A stretch of DNA of 48,086 nucleotides from a bacterium (GTDB lineage: Bacteria; Patescibacteriota; Minisyncoccia; Phycocordibacterales; CAIZLB01). Of the stretch, positions 20,052 through 31,287 are shown one piece after another. Under the pieces are notes generated by a model. It was not told where the DNA came from. It ran no database searches and saw only the letters and a list, made by a program, of their open reading frames with translations. Made by a program: the position numbers and the translations under genes. Where the stretch lies: assembly GCA_027490575.1 (NCBI GenBank), contig JAIXXV010000028.1, positions 1 through 48,086 on the forward strand. The letters are read 5' to 3'. Position 1 is the first letter of the stretch. Every line of letters begins with the position of its first letter.

Positions 20052-20129
20052 ATATCATTGCATTATATACTATAATCAACGCCATATACACCTTGGCACA
20101 GCATCTAAAAAAACCTAACCTGTCGCGAA

Positions 20130-20933
20130 ATGATATCAGTAATAATAGCCACAAAAAACGGAGAAAAATACATAGCAAATGCAATTAAAAATGCACTTTC
20201 TCAAACTGTTGCTGTACAAAATCAGTCTAACCCCTCACAGTTTCCAGGCTTCGAAATAATAGTGGTTTCAGATGGTAGTACGGATAAAACAGCCGAAATT
20301 GTTAAGGGTATGATTGCGAGTGATTCAAGAATAAAGCTAATTGAGCTAACTGAAAATGTAGGACCTGGTACAGCAAGAGCTAAAGGTATATCTCAATCTA
20401 AAAATCCATATATAGCAATACTTGATGACGATGACAGTTGGATAAACCTTAGTAAGCTTGAAAATCAAATAAGTTTTTTAGAGAGTAATCCAAAGGCTGT
20501 TGTTGTTGGTGCCGAAAAAACTGAGTTTGTATCTGGAAGTGGTACACATCTACGTTGGTTTTTTCACAAGACTGACCCTGAAATCATTCATGCTGAGATG
20601 CTCCTGCGCTGCCCTATCATAAACTCATCCGTTGTATTTAGAAAAGATGCATATGAAAAAGTTGGGGGTCTTAGCAACCTTAGGTTAGCTGAAGACTATG
20701 ACTTGTGGCTAAGGATGGGAAAGATTGGTGACATAGTAAATATAAAAGATGCTGAGACTCGTTACACTCTTAGGACAAATAGCGCATCTGGATCAAATGG
20801 CAAAGACCGTGTTAAATTGGCACTTGTGGTACTAGATCTTGTTAGAAAGTATAAAGATGATTATCCAAATTACAGGAAAGCACTTATAAAGGCTTATATA
20901 CGTATTGCTAGAAAGTTTTTGTTCAAGATATAA
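20130..20933 (+). CDS. Glycosyltransferase family 2
   Basis: ISVIIATKNGEKYIANAIKNALSQT, VVSDGSTDKTAEIV, ILDDDDSW, AEDYDLWLRM. Confidence 0.9.
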   Translation: MISVIIATKNGEKYIANAIKNALSQTVAVQNQSNPSQFPGFEIIVVSDGSTDKTAEIVKGMIASDSRIKLIELTENVGPGTARAKGISQSKNPYIAILDDDDSWINLSKLENQISFLESNPKAVVVGAEKTEFVSGSGTHLRWFFHKTDPEIIHAEMLLRCPIINSSVVFRKDAYEKVGGLSNLRLAEDYDLWLRMGKIGDIVNIKDAETRYTLRTNSASGSNGKDRVKLALVVLDLVRKYKDDYPNYRKALIKAYIRIARKFLFKI

Positions 20934-20944
20934 GCATACTAAAA

Positions 20945-23242
20945 CTACCCCAAAACCTTCTTCAACTCTTCGTCACTTACCTCTAAAGAAGAACCGTGTT
21001 TCTTCTCCTCTACTCTATCAGTTCTATTGTTTTGCCTGTCTGATGTGTCACTAGTATTCTGATATCTTTCATTCTTGTTTTCATTTTGACCACCACGTCC
21101 ATCATGATGTCTCTGATTATTTGACTCATCACGTTGCTCGCTACTTTGAACATTATTTTTGTCATTGTCACTGTTAGAATTTACAGTATCTTTATTAACA
21201 GTCACGGAATTACCCATCACTGACAAAAGAGCATCTCTCAGCGCATTTAGATTTTCAGGTTTTGGATCCTTAGGATCTTCTTTTGGTTTTTGCTCCGCCT
21301 TTAGATATCCAAGTGATATTGCATTTCTAAATTTGTTCTCGCGCGCATTAGACTCTTTTATAACAGATTGCCTGTTTTCACTTGCGGTTCTAGGTCGTCT
21401 TTCTTGTGGTAGCAGCGAGTTTACATCTTGGCGGGAATGTGGACCTGAAACTTCTACTCGCGACTGAGACCCCGACCCATCCGTACGTTGAGGTGCTGAT
21501 TCAGAACGCTGGCCTTCAGTTCTTCTTGGTATATCACGGCCATCTCTACTATCCCTACCATCTCTTTGTCCTCCATGACCACCTCGATCTGGATGACTTG
21601 AGCCACCCACTTGACCAACTGAATTAGTACCGCCTCCGTTACGTATACCATTACTACTACTTGAACTCGCACCTTGGTTAAAACTTCCACTGTTATTATT
21701 TCCACTCGGTCGAATGTTTGAATTCACTGCATTCACAGGGCCAGAACTAGTGCCAGAGTTACCACCTCTTGAACCACCTGTATCACCACTAAAATTATTA
21801 CCAGATCCACTTGGGCGCGTAGAACCGCTACTACTCCCACTTCCACCAGCATTCGCTCCGGAACCAGATCCGCCACCTGAAGAGCTTCCGCCACCATTGC
21901 TATTTCCAGAACCGCCACCAGCATTTCCGCCCTTACTCTGAGTAAATGATCTATTGATCCATTCCAAAAGCTCGTCCTCGACTATCTGTCGTGGCTTTGC
22001 ATAAAGCTGGCGTGAAGAAGCAATAATTTGCTCTAGATATGAAATCTCAGGCTTTGGTATAGGTGCCATGCCCGCCGCAGAAAACGGCTGTGATGTTACA
22101 CCGTCAATCATTAACTTCAAATACATTTGATACTTCTGAAGATTTACAATATCCTCAGCTGTAAAGTAAGGCGCAAACTCCTTTTCCAAAACCTCAGCAT
22201 CGTATGCCCCTACTCTATATATACACATAGTACCGACGTTACCGAAGACAGCAGCACGTACCTCATCTGTCATTTGCTCGATGTATTGGTGAGCAATACA
22301 CAAGTTCAACTTGTACTTTCTTGCTTCAGAAAGAATATCCGCGAAAGACTCATTCGCAAAAGACTGAAACTCATCTACATAAAGATAAAAGTTTGGCGCA
22401 GCTGCAAGCTCTTTTTCTTTGAGATCGGCACGACTCATGGCAGCTAGGTATATCTTTGTGATAAGCATACTTCCTAGAAGGTTGGCATTTGCTTCACCTA
22501 CTCTACCTTTCGAAAGGTTAATGATAAGGATTTTTCTCTCCTCCATAATCTGCCTAATATCAAATGATGATTTTGGTTGACCAATGATATTTCTGATCAA
22601 TGGGTTTGCAATGAATTGACCGACTTTGTTTTGTATAGCGGGAGCAGCTTCCGCTGCAAACTTGTCTGTATAGTTAGCATACTCATTAACCCAAAAAGAT
22701 TTTACAGAAGGATCAGTGATGTTGTTTACAACTTCTTTTCTAAAATCCTTGTCGGTAAGCATTCTGTTTACACCGACCAGAGTTGAACCAGGATACTCCA
22801 AAAGTGCGAGCATGATATTTCCGAGAATGTACTCCATACGAGCAGACCATGCATCTACCCATATCTTTTTGAAGGCCGACATCAAACCATTTGCAACTAG
22901 ATATCTTTTTTCAGGACCCACATCTTCCATCACGTTAAAAGATGCTGGGTACTCCATATCGAAAGGCGCAAAATACACTACGTCTTTTATACGATGCTCT
23001 GGTACATACTCTAGTAGCAAATCGGCTGATTTGCCGTGCGGATCTATAAAACAAATACCGTCACCATTTTGTATATCTTGAACTGCAAGGTTTTCAAGCA
23101 AGGTCGACTTACCCATACCCGTCTTACCTATCGCATACATATGTCTAGACCTATCTTTTCTCTTGATACCAAAACGCAGACGCCTATTTCTGGCATCAGT
23201 CTCACCAAAGTAGATAACTTGTTCGTCGTGTTCGAATTCCAT
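20945..23242 (-). CDS. T4SS coupling protein/VirB4-TraD-like ATPase with about 300-aa S/G/N-rich low-complexity C-terminal tail
   Basis: Walker A IGKTGMGKSTLLENLA, DPHGKSADLLLEYVP, FYLYVDEFQSFANESFADILSEARKYKLNLCIAHQY; long GGSGSGSS/N-rich tail. Confidence 0.85.
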   Translation of the reverse strand: MEFEHDEQVIYFGETDARNRRLRFGIKRKDRSRHMYAIGKTGMGKSTLLENLAVQDIQNGDGICFIDPHGKSADLLLEYVPEHRIKDVVYFAPFDMEYPASFNVMEDVGPEKRYLVANGLMSAFKKIWVDAWSARMEYILGNIMLALLEYPGSTLVGVNRMLTDKDFRKEVVNNITDPSVKSFWVNEYANYTDKFAAEAAPAIQNKVGQFIANPLIRNIIGQPKSSFDIRQIMEERKILIINLSKGRVGEANANLLGSMLITKIYLAAMSRADLKEKELAAAPNFYLYVDEFQSFANESFADILSEARKYKLNLCIAHQYIEQMTDEVRAAVFGNVGTMCIYRVGAYDAEVLEKEFAPYFTAEDIVNLQKYQMYLKLMIDGVTSQPFSAAGMAPIPKPEISYLEQIIASSRQLYAKPRQIVEDELLEWINRSFTQSKGGNAGGGSGNSNGGGSSSGGGSGSGANAGGSGSSSGSTRPSGSGNNFSGDTGGSRGGNSGTSSGPVNAVNSNIRPSGNNNSGSFNQGASSSSSNGIRNGGGTNSVGQVGGSSHPDRGGHGGQRDGRDSRDGRDIPRRTEGQRSESAPQRTDGSGSQSRVEVSGPHSRQDVNSLLPQERRPRTASENRQSVIKESNARENKFRNAISLGYLKAEQKPKEDPKDPKPENLNALRDALLSVMGNSVTVNKDTVNSNSDNDKNNVQSSEQRDESNNQRHHDGRGGQNENKNERYQNTSDTSDRQNNRTDRVEEKKHGSSLEVSDEELKKVLG

Positions 23243-23322
23243 AAAAAACTTATGTATTTATTATACCTTAACAGTTAACAATTAGCAGTTGGCAGTTAAC
23301 AGTTGGTAGTTATCTGTAGTGG

Positions 23323-24702
23323 TTAAAACCTTGTATACTTATTCGAAGCATTCCACATCAACCAACCGTCGAGACCTAAGTCATAAGTAGCTTTTATCTG
23401 CTTTCGAATCATATCAGCATTGTAAGTTGCTCCTAGATTGAAATCCTGTAGCCAAGGGCGCAGTTTTTGCTTATTTAGACCAATTGCATTGGCTTTGCCA
23501 ATAGCTCCTTGCATTGAGAGTTTTATGACCTCATACGGGTTTGCGGCTGGGTTTTTAAAGCCATTCCATCCAGATGGATAATGAGATGGGTAGACCATCG
23601 GATATACATAGTCAACATATGGCAATGCGTTTTCTAATATCTGACCAATTCCCAAGTCGTCTTTATTTGTAGTCGTCATTCCAAAAAGATCGGCTGAAGT
23701 TATGATACGGTCCTGCACAGTACCAGCTGACACATTTTTATAATACTCATCAAAAGCTGGATCAGTAGCATGCGCGACTCGACGTGTAGTTGTAGCTATA
23801 GGTAGATCTATAGCAGATCCAGATGAAGTACTGTCAGCAAGGTTAACCTCTATGTCTTTGTATCCATATGTAGCCCGTCCACCTCTTAGCTCTTTATCCA
23901 AGTACTCGAAAAAAGATTTGAAAACTTCTGACTTTGCCCTAGAACCCGATATGAATGATATATCTTTCATGTTTCCGTCCGATGGATATCTTACATAGTC
24001 AAAATTTATCTCATCAAAGCCCAGTGCATATGTAGCACGTGCAATCTTGATGTTGTAGTCCCATGCTTCTTTTGATCCCATATCTACCCAACTTAGACCT
24101 TTGTGATCTTTCCATATACTGCCATCGCTAGATTTTCTAACAGCAACTTCTGGATTTTGTTTTACAAAACAAGGATCTTGGAATACCGACACACGACCAA
24201 TCACGTACACATTTTTATCCTTTAGAGTTTTAAGCAAACTTTCGATATCCTTAACTCGATTTTCTATACAAGGAGAACTATCTAGCTCTGTATCACCAGT
24301 CTTAAAGGCAATCATTCCTGTATAGTCCTTTATATCTATAACAACAGCATTGATTTCGGTCTCATCTATGAGCTTAATGATATTGTTTCTAATGCTCGGA
24401 GTACCGGCAACCCAACTTGTCATATATATAGCTTTCAGTGGAACAGGTGTGGCGATACTCTGAATACCATTTTTCCTAATACCTGACTCTATGCCTAATC
24501 CTTGCTCCGCTTCCATAGAATCAGATACACCAGCTACTTTTGCTACCGCTGCAACATTTATCTTTGCGTCATACTTAACTTTTAAAAAATCCGGTAACAA
24601 TACAGACATAGAGATGAAGACAAGTAGTATAACTACTGCAAAATACACCAGGCTAACTTTTTTCTCCTGACTTTGATTGTTAAATAGTTTTTTAAAGTTC
24701 AT
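23323..24702 (-). CDS. Putative glycoside hydrolase, DUF4015-like
   Basis: AIYMTSWVAGTPSIRNNIIKLIDETEINAVVIDIKDYTG, FDEINFDYVRYPSDG, YVDYVYPMVYPSHYP; N-terminal TM. Confidence 0.82.
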   Translation of the reverse strand: MNFKKLFNNQSQEKKVSLVYFAVVILLVFISMSVLLPDFLKVKYDAKINVAAVAKVAGVSDSMEAEQGLGIESGIRKNGIQSIATPVPLKAIYMTSWVAGTPSIRNNIIKLIDETEINAVVIDIKDYTGMIAFKTGDTELDSSPCIENRVKDIESLLKTLKDKNVYVIGRVSVFQDPCFVKQNPEVAVRKSSDGSIWKDHKGLSWVDMGSKEAWDYNIKIARATYALGFDEINFDYVRYPSDGNMKDISFISGSRAKSEVFKSFFEYLDKELRGGRATYGYKDIEVNLADSTSSGSAIDLPIATTTRRVAHATDPAFDEYYKNVSAGTVQDRIITSADLFGMTTTNKDDLGIGQILENALPYVDYVYPMVYPSHYPSGWNGFKNPAANPYEVIKLSMQGAIGKANAIGLNKQKLRPWLQDFNLGATYNADMIRKQIKATYDLGLDGWLMWNASNKYTRF

Positions 24703-24735
24703 GTATGTTATTTTAGTCCCCTTTTGACCTATGTA

Positions 24736-24948
24736 TTAATAAGTATCTTTTTGTATTTGCTTTTTATACTCTTCAGAATCCTCATCTACTTCTAGATATA
24801 TGCGTTTTTTCTTGAATGCTACAGAGGAAACGACAAGTCCACTTATAACTATAATCCAGTTTTTCCAATCACCAGGTAGGCCAAGGGATGGTATCAAGGC
24901 AATCCATAGACCCAAAATTATAATAGTTGTTCGTTTCTTCATGTGCAA
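24736..24948 (-). CDS. Small membrane protein (70 aa)
   Basis: ORF between two co-oriented genes with two hydrophobic segments. Confidence 0.6.
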   Translation of the reverse strand: MHMKKRTTIIILGLWIALIPSLGLPGDWKNWIIVISGLVVSSVAFKKKRIYLEVDEDSEEYKKQIQKDTY

Positions 24949-24979
24949 TTATATTTTTTATATTTAAATTTTGAATATG

Positions 24980-25801
24980 TTAATAATCAACCGGTACACT
25001 TGTATAAGTGTCTTTGGTAATAACTATATGATCAAGTAGATTTATACCAATGATCTTTCCTGCTTGTACCAACTGCTTTGTAATCTCTATATCAGATAGA
25101 CTGGGAGTAGCAATACCCGATGGATGGTTGTGAGCAAGTACTACTGCCGCTGCACCATACTCAAGTGCAGGTCTGAAGACTTCTCTAGGATGAACTATGT
25201 TTGAGTTGATAGTACCTATAGATATAACTTCTTGATAAATGACTCTGTTGTGAGTATCAAGATACAAGCCTCTAAGCTGCTCTTTTGGCAGGTTGTGCAT
25301 ATCTTTCAAAAAATCATAAGCATCCTTGGCTGTACGTATAACAGATAGCCCTGTAGACTGCTTTTGAAAAAGACGTCTACCTATCTCGCCCACCGCCACT
25401 ATCTGACAAGCTTTGTTCAGAGGTATATCTAGCTCCTTTGCAATGTCTTCAGCATGTATCTGCTCAGCAAGTATATTGTTACCATACTCTCGAATAATAC
25501 GTTGCGACATAGACAATACGTCCTCCTTTTTTGTGCCAGTGTTTAAAACTACTGCTATAAGCTCTTGCAGTGAAAGTGCAAATACACCTGAAGCCAAAAG
25601 CTTCTCTCTAGGCTTTGAATCATCTGGCAAATCTTTAAGCTTGAGTATGTATTGTTTTGGTTTGTTGTCCTCTGAAAGGTCTGTACCCGCAGACAGCACT
25701 TCACCACTTTCCTTTCTACTACCAATATACATAGATGAAACATCCTCATCTAAACTGAGTATTAGGTCGTTATCTATAAGCTTGTACATACTTGTTGTCA
25801 T
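24980..25801 (-). CDS. radC: RadC-like JAB-domain protein
   Basis: RPREVFRPALEYGAAAVVLAHNHPSGIATPSLSDIEITKQL. The Met at 25801 (MTTSMYK) is preferred over 25819 because a TATACT box lies 8 nt upstream. Confidence 0.85.
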   Translation of the reverse strand: MTTSMYKLIDNDLILSLDEDVSSMYIGSRKESGEVLSAGTDLSEDNKPKQYILKLKDLPDDSKPREKLLASGVFALSLQELIAVVLNTGTKKEDVLSMSQRIIREYGNNILAEQIHAEDIAKELDIPLNKACQIVAVGEIGRRLFQKQSTGLSVIRTAKDAYDFLKDMHNLPKEQLRGLYLDTHNRVIYQEVISIGTINSNIVHPREVFRPALEYGAAAVVLAHNHPSGIATPSLSDIEITKQLVQAGKIIGINLLDHIVITKDTYTSVPVDY

Positions 25802-25867
25802 TTGAGACAAGTATAACACGCCCTCACAATTGGCAAAACAAGTATATGCAATATACCCTGTTTAAAA

Positions 25868-26626
25868 TTATATTTTAATATCTGTAAATACCACCACATC
25901 CTTCATATCTACAATCACACTAGCAGGCAGAGTTATATAAGCCGATGAATCACCTTTTTCAGAATCTAGAACCTTCTCCAAAGCCTCTTTCTTTTCTTCA
26001 CCAGTCACATACATCGCGGTATGATCAACCCATTCTTTCATAAATGAAAAAGTGGTAGATATCCTAAATGGAAACTTGTTCTTGCCTGTGGCATCCATCT
26101 TCCCCACCAGTCTATTTGAACTATTGTATTCGATAGCAAATTCTTGGTCATCTAAAACACCTGGGATAATACCTGCTATATGACCATCTGAGCCCATACC
26201 ATAAAGAGCAATTATTTTACCTTTAGGGAAATCAGCTTTCCAGTCTTTTATATTTTTCTCAAACCTTGCTCTAAACTGTTCAAATGTCTCAGGCTGAAAA
26301 ACTTGAGTATTGATGCAAAAAGAATCAGCTTGTATAAGATCATTATAAAATGATTCTGACTGCAATATAGCAAAGTTGTTTTCATCAAGCTCTTCTGAGT
26401 ATCTCTCGTCCGTAACAGTCACTGTCAAAAGATCAGTCAGGTACTCAGGGTTAATGTGTTTTAGCACATCGACAGATGAACCTCCTGCCAATAACAATAA
26501 AACCGGCGTATCATAGTATTGTGAAAGTAAGTCACTTATGTAACTACCTGCACTGACTGATACATCCGATTTATCGCTTTTGTACTCTACACTTATGTTT
26601 TTATGTTTTAGTACTTTTTCTGACAT
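25868..26626 (-). CDS. 6-phosphogluconolactonase/glucosamine-6-phosphate isomerase family
   Basis: LLAGGSSVDVLKHI, TDERY, ALYGMGSDGHIAGIIPG. Confidence 0.82.
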   Translation of the reverse strand: MSEKVLKHKNISVEYKSDKSDVSVSAGSYISDLLSQYYDTPVLLLLAGGSSVDVLKHINPEYLTDLLTVTVTDERYSEELDENNFAILQSESFYNDLIQADSFCINTQVFQPETFEQFRARFEKNIKDWKADFPKGKIIALYGMGSDGHIAGIIPGVLDDQEFAIEYNSSNRLVGKMDATGKNKFPFRISTTFSFMKEWVDHTAMYVTGEEKKEALEKVLDSEKGDSSAYITLPASVIVDMKDVVVFTDIKI

Positions 26627-26682
26627 TTTTTATTTTGGTTCTTGCGCTAGTTTTTGCGAAAATTTGCGCAAAAACTTTATAA

Positions 26683-28122
26683 CTAGTTGATTTCTTCTAC
26701 AGTTATCATGTTTGTATCTTCAGTTTGCTTGAATGGCGTACCTGAGATAAATACAATCTTGTCACCTTTCTTTACAAGCTTATCAGCCTTTAACATCTTT
26801 ACCGCTTCTGCATGAGCCTCTCTAAAACCTGGATGCTTTGCAATCATCATTGGGTATACACCGAAGTATAGACACATTTGGTTGAAAGTCTTTTTGTCTG
26901 GAGTCATAGCGATAACTGGAACAGAAACTCTTTGTCTAGAAGCAAGAGCGGCGGCTTGGCCAAACTCTGTAAGGGCAACTATGTACTTGGCACCAACAGT
27001 TTCTGCAGTGTGTGCAGCAGCCGAGCCAATAGCGTGACTTAGGTTTTCTGCTACAAGTCTTTCTGGATGTGAAAGAAGTATAGAGTGTCGTACATCGTAT
27101 TCTACTTCACCAGCAATTTTAGCCATAAGAGTAACTGCCTCGACAGGATATGATCCTAGAGTAGTTTCTTCTGAAAGCATCACAGCGTCTGTACCATCAA
27201 GCATTGCATTTGCAACGTCAGAAACCTCGGCTCTTGTGGGAACTGGATTCTTGATCATTGATTCAAGCATTTGAGTTGCTGTTATAACAGGCTTACCAGC
27301 TTGGTTACATTTCTCTATGATTTCTTTTTGAGCAAGAGGAACTTTCTCAGCAGGTATCTCTACCGCAAGATCACCTCTAGCAACCATGACACCTTCTACA
27401 ACTGCAAGTATTTCATCGAAGTTCTTAAGAGCTTGAGGAGTTTCTATCTTTGCAATTATCTTAGTATTGTTTAGACCTTTTTTGTCTAGAATCTTTCTAA
27501 GCTCAACAGCCTCTGAAGCTTTTCTAACGAATGAAAATGCAACATAATCAATATCATTTACAACTGCAAACTCAATATCTTTTTTATCTTTTGGAGTCAA
27601 AGCACTGATCGTAAGATCAGTATCAGGAAGGTTTACACCTCTTCTACCTTTTAGCTCACCTCCGTTTACAACCTTACAGATAACCTCATCACCTTTTACG
27701 TCTGTACAAACCATACGAATCTTTCCATCATCTACTAGTACAGCTTCACCTTTCTTGATCTCTTTTGTAATTTTTTCGTAGTTTATAGAAACTTTGTTTT
27801 CATCACCAACAGTTTTTGGATTTGTAGAAAATACAAACTTTTGACCAGGCTTAACATTTACTCTTACTGAAGGGTCGTTTTGGAAAGTTCCAGTTCTGAT
27901 CTTAGGACCACTCAAGTCTTGTAGGAATGCTACAGGGATACCAGTCTTTTTTGAAGCAGCTCTACCGTTGTCTACTTTAACTTGGTGCTCTGCAAAGTCA
28001 CCATGAGAGAAGTTTAGTCTGATAACGTTTAGACCAGCTTTGAGAAGCTTCTCTAGTTGTTCTTGGCTCTGAGTTGCAGGACCGATTGTAGCTACTATTT
28101 TTGTCTTTTTTCCGAGGTGCAT
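26683..28122 (-). CDS. pyk: Pyruvate kinase
   Basis: KTKIVATIGPATQSQEQLEKLLKAGLNVIRLNFSHG; MVARGDLAVEIP; ATQMLESMI. Confidence 0.97.
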   Translation of the reverse strand: MHLGKKTKIVATIGPATQSQEQLEKLLKAGLNVIRLNFSHGDFAEHQVKVDNGRAASKKTGIPVAFLQDLSGPKIRTGTFQNDPSVRVNVKPGQKFVFSTNPKTVGDENKVSINYEKITKEIKKGEAVLVDDGKIRMVCTDVKGDEVICKVVNGGELKGRRGVNLPDTDLTISALTPKDKKDIEFAVVNDIDYVAFSFVRKASEAVELRKILDKKGLNNTKIIAKIETPQALKNFDEILAVVEGVMVARGDLAVEIPAEKVPLAQKEIIEKCNQAGKPVITATQMLESMIKNPVPTRAEVSDVANAMLDGTDAVMLSEETTLGSYPVEAVTLMAKIAGEVEYDVRHSILLSHPERLVAENLSHAIGSAAAHTAETVGAKYIVALTEFGQAAALASRQRVSVPVIAMTPDKKTFNQMCLYFGVYPMMIAKHPGFREAHAEAVKMLKADKLVKKGDKIVFISGTPFKQTEDTNMITVEEIN

Positions 28123-28302
28123 ATCTGTATTGGTTAATGATTACTTAATATTTATAAAAATTTTAATTTAATTTCAACTTTTTAGGGGTCTACTATAGCA
28201 CATAGGGCTTGTATTACAAAATGAGCTTTTCCTACAAATATTATGTACTGATTCGCTTTTTGACGTGAGTTTTTTAGACCTAAATTTGCTAAATTGCATA
28301 AA

Positions 28303-28328
28303 AAAGAGGGGTGAATTAGTCACCCCTC
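28303..28328 (-). terminator. Rho-independent terminator (GAGGGGTGA-CTAAT-TCACCCCTC + T6)
   Basis: Perfect 9-bp stem followed by TTTTTT on minus strand. Confidence 0.85.
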
Positions 28329-28351
28329 CAAATCTTTACCAGCCTGCTATC

Positions 28352-28813
28352 CTATCCTGTTGCCCCTGAGGCCTGATTCCTCCTACGCCTACCGTAGCAG
28401 TACAAGATAAAAACCGCTCCTGCAATGTCTACAGCCAAATCTTTCACTGTGCTGAATTTATAGTAGAAAAAACCAATCTCCCGCTCCATGGCTGCATAGC
28501 CATCGAAGACCTCATAGATTTCCCACAAGGCCCCAATGCTCAAAGTGACTGGGATACCAAAAATAAACCTCAACCTCAGATTGTCAGCGATAGCTCTTGG
28601 AAAGTTCCAAATAAATACCGCCAAAGCAAAGTATCCGCAAGCAATACCGCCAAAGAAATGAGGTGGGATATCGATGTAGTACATCATATATCCGGCTTTA
28701 GTGAAGAAAAACTCACCAATCAGCTCCCTAGTTGACAGAGCAATGAAAGCCCACCAAAGAGCTCTACCGGCTAAAGATCTGGACTCCCGCTCTAACTGAA
28801 TTGTTCTATTCAC
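28352..28813 (-). CDS. Uncharacterised integral membrane protein
   Basis: 153-aa ORF, about 4 hydrophobic segments, visibly more GC-rich than its neighbours; start codon uncertain (GTG). Confidence 0.6.
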   Translation of the reverse strand: MNRTIQLERESRSLAGRALWWAFIALSTRELIGEFFFTKAGYMMYYIDIPPHFFGGIACGYFALAVFIWNFPRAIADNLRLRFIFGIPVTLSIGALWEIYEVFDGYAAMEREIGFFYYKFSTVKDLAVDIAGAVFILYCYGRRRRNQASGATG

Positions 28814-28917
28814 GATTATACCTTTCTGTTTTGTTTGTTTATGTGTTTTTTTTGTCTGTCCTGATGAAAAGATCTATTTAACAAAAGAACTCCGTTATGG
28901 AGCCCTCTTGTAATCGG

Positions 28918-28991
28918 TGCGAGTACCAAGAGTCGAACTTGGGACCTCATCAGTATCAGTGATGCGCTCTAACCAGCTGAGCTATACTCGC
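28918..28991 (-). tRNA. tRNA-Ile (anticodon GAT); 3' CCA not encoded (CC then G)
   Basis: Cloverleaf: GCGAGTA acceptor, GCTC/GAGC D-stem, CATCA-CTGATAC-TGATG anticodon arm, TTCGACT T-loop, TACTCGC-A. Confidence 0.95.
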
Positions 28992-29159
28992 ATATCTATT
29001 GTGTTTTTCGTATTTTGGCAGGCTTCCTGGTAGTCTTAAAAACTACACATAATGTCAAATACGTGCTCAATACCATAACAAAAAAATCGGATAAAAACAA
29101 GGCAATGCTGGCAATTATCTATTCGCGAAAATGCCGGATAAATCTAACAAACTCTAGAC

Positions 29160-29186
29160 GTGAAAAACACCAACCTTGCGGTCGGT
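29160..29186 (-). terminator. Terminator downstream of 16S (ACACCGACC-GCAA-GGTTGGTGT + T5)
   Basis: GNRA-capped hairpin followed by a T-run. Confidence 0.85.
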
Positions 29187-29422
29187 GTCTCTCATATTTG
29201 AATTTATCTAAACAGAATAGTTATACTTTTATATTTGCATGCATCCTATACTTTTTTTGTTCTGCTTGAGCTATGGATCTTTCTCCACTGTCAAAGTCTA
29301 TTAGGTGACTTCGTCCTCCTATTTCGAGAGTTAGGAACTCCTGTTCAAATCCGCATATGCTGGATTCGAACGATCGACAAGTATATTAGTGACAGTCACG
29401 AAGACTATATAATATGATTTTC

Positions 29423-30903
<1,481 letters not shown>

Positions 30904-31092
30904 AATAAATCCGAATACATATTTACCGAAGTAACTATGTATTGATTAAAACTCAAACAGAACAAAAAAAGAATATGATGCTGTATAACTATTCTGTTGT
31001 CAAAAAACATTCTCCTGGTGACTCGTTTGACTCAAGTGGTGCCTTTCGACACTTACTTAAATAAAACGACTCTATCTAAGAGCGTGCTATGC

Positions 31093-31120
31093 ATTATACG
31101 CATATGGGAACCTTTGTCAA
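31093..31120 (-). promoter_or_regulatory. 16S rRNA promoter TTGACA-N16-TATAAT
   Basis: Minus strand TTTATTTGACAAAGGTTCCCATATGCGTATAAT. Confidence 0.9.
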
Positions 31121-31169
31121 ATAAATACTCTAATACCCTCTAATGCTGTGTGGTGGCTTAAAATATAGT

Positions 31170-31200
31170 CAAAAACACGGTTGGTGTACCCGTGTTTTTG
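31170..31200 (-). terminator. Terminator downstream of secF
   Basis: AAAAACACGG...CCGTGTTTTT hairpin. Confidence 0.75.
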
Positions 31201-31287
31201 CTATGAATTTTAACTTAAGTCAGGCAATTGGACAGGTCACCTAACATCATTGAATATAACCAAAAATGCAGGTAAGCAGCCTGAAAA

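Noticed and set aside
21714-21941. Antisense Pro-rich ORF (75 aa) opposite the T4CP tail
   Set aside because: Mirror image of the low-complexity Gly/Ser tail; no independent support.
29266-29385. tRNA-like D-arm (gagctatgg) and T-loop-like motifs (GTTCAAATCC / GTTCGAATCC) downstream of 16S, possible permuted or degenerate tRNA
   Set aside because: T-stems do not pair, the order is wrong and no anticodon arm exists. The two motifs form one inverted repeat (gttcaaatcc...ggattcgaac), more likely a 3' processing hairpin.
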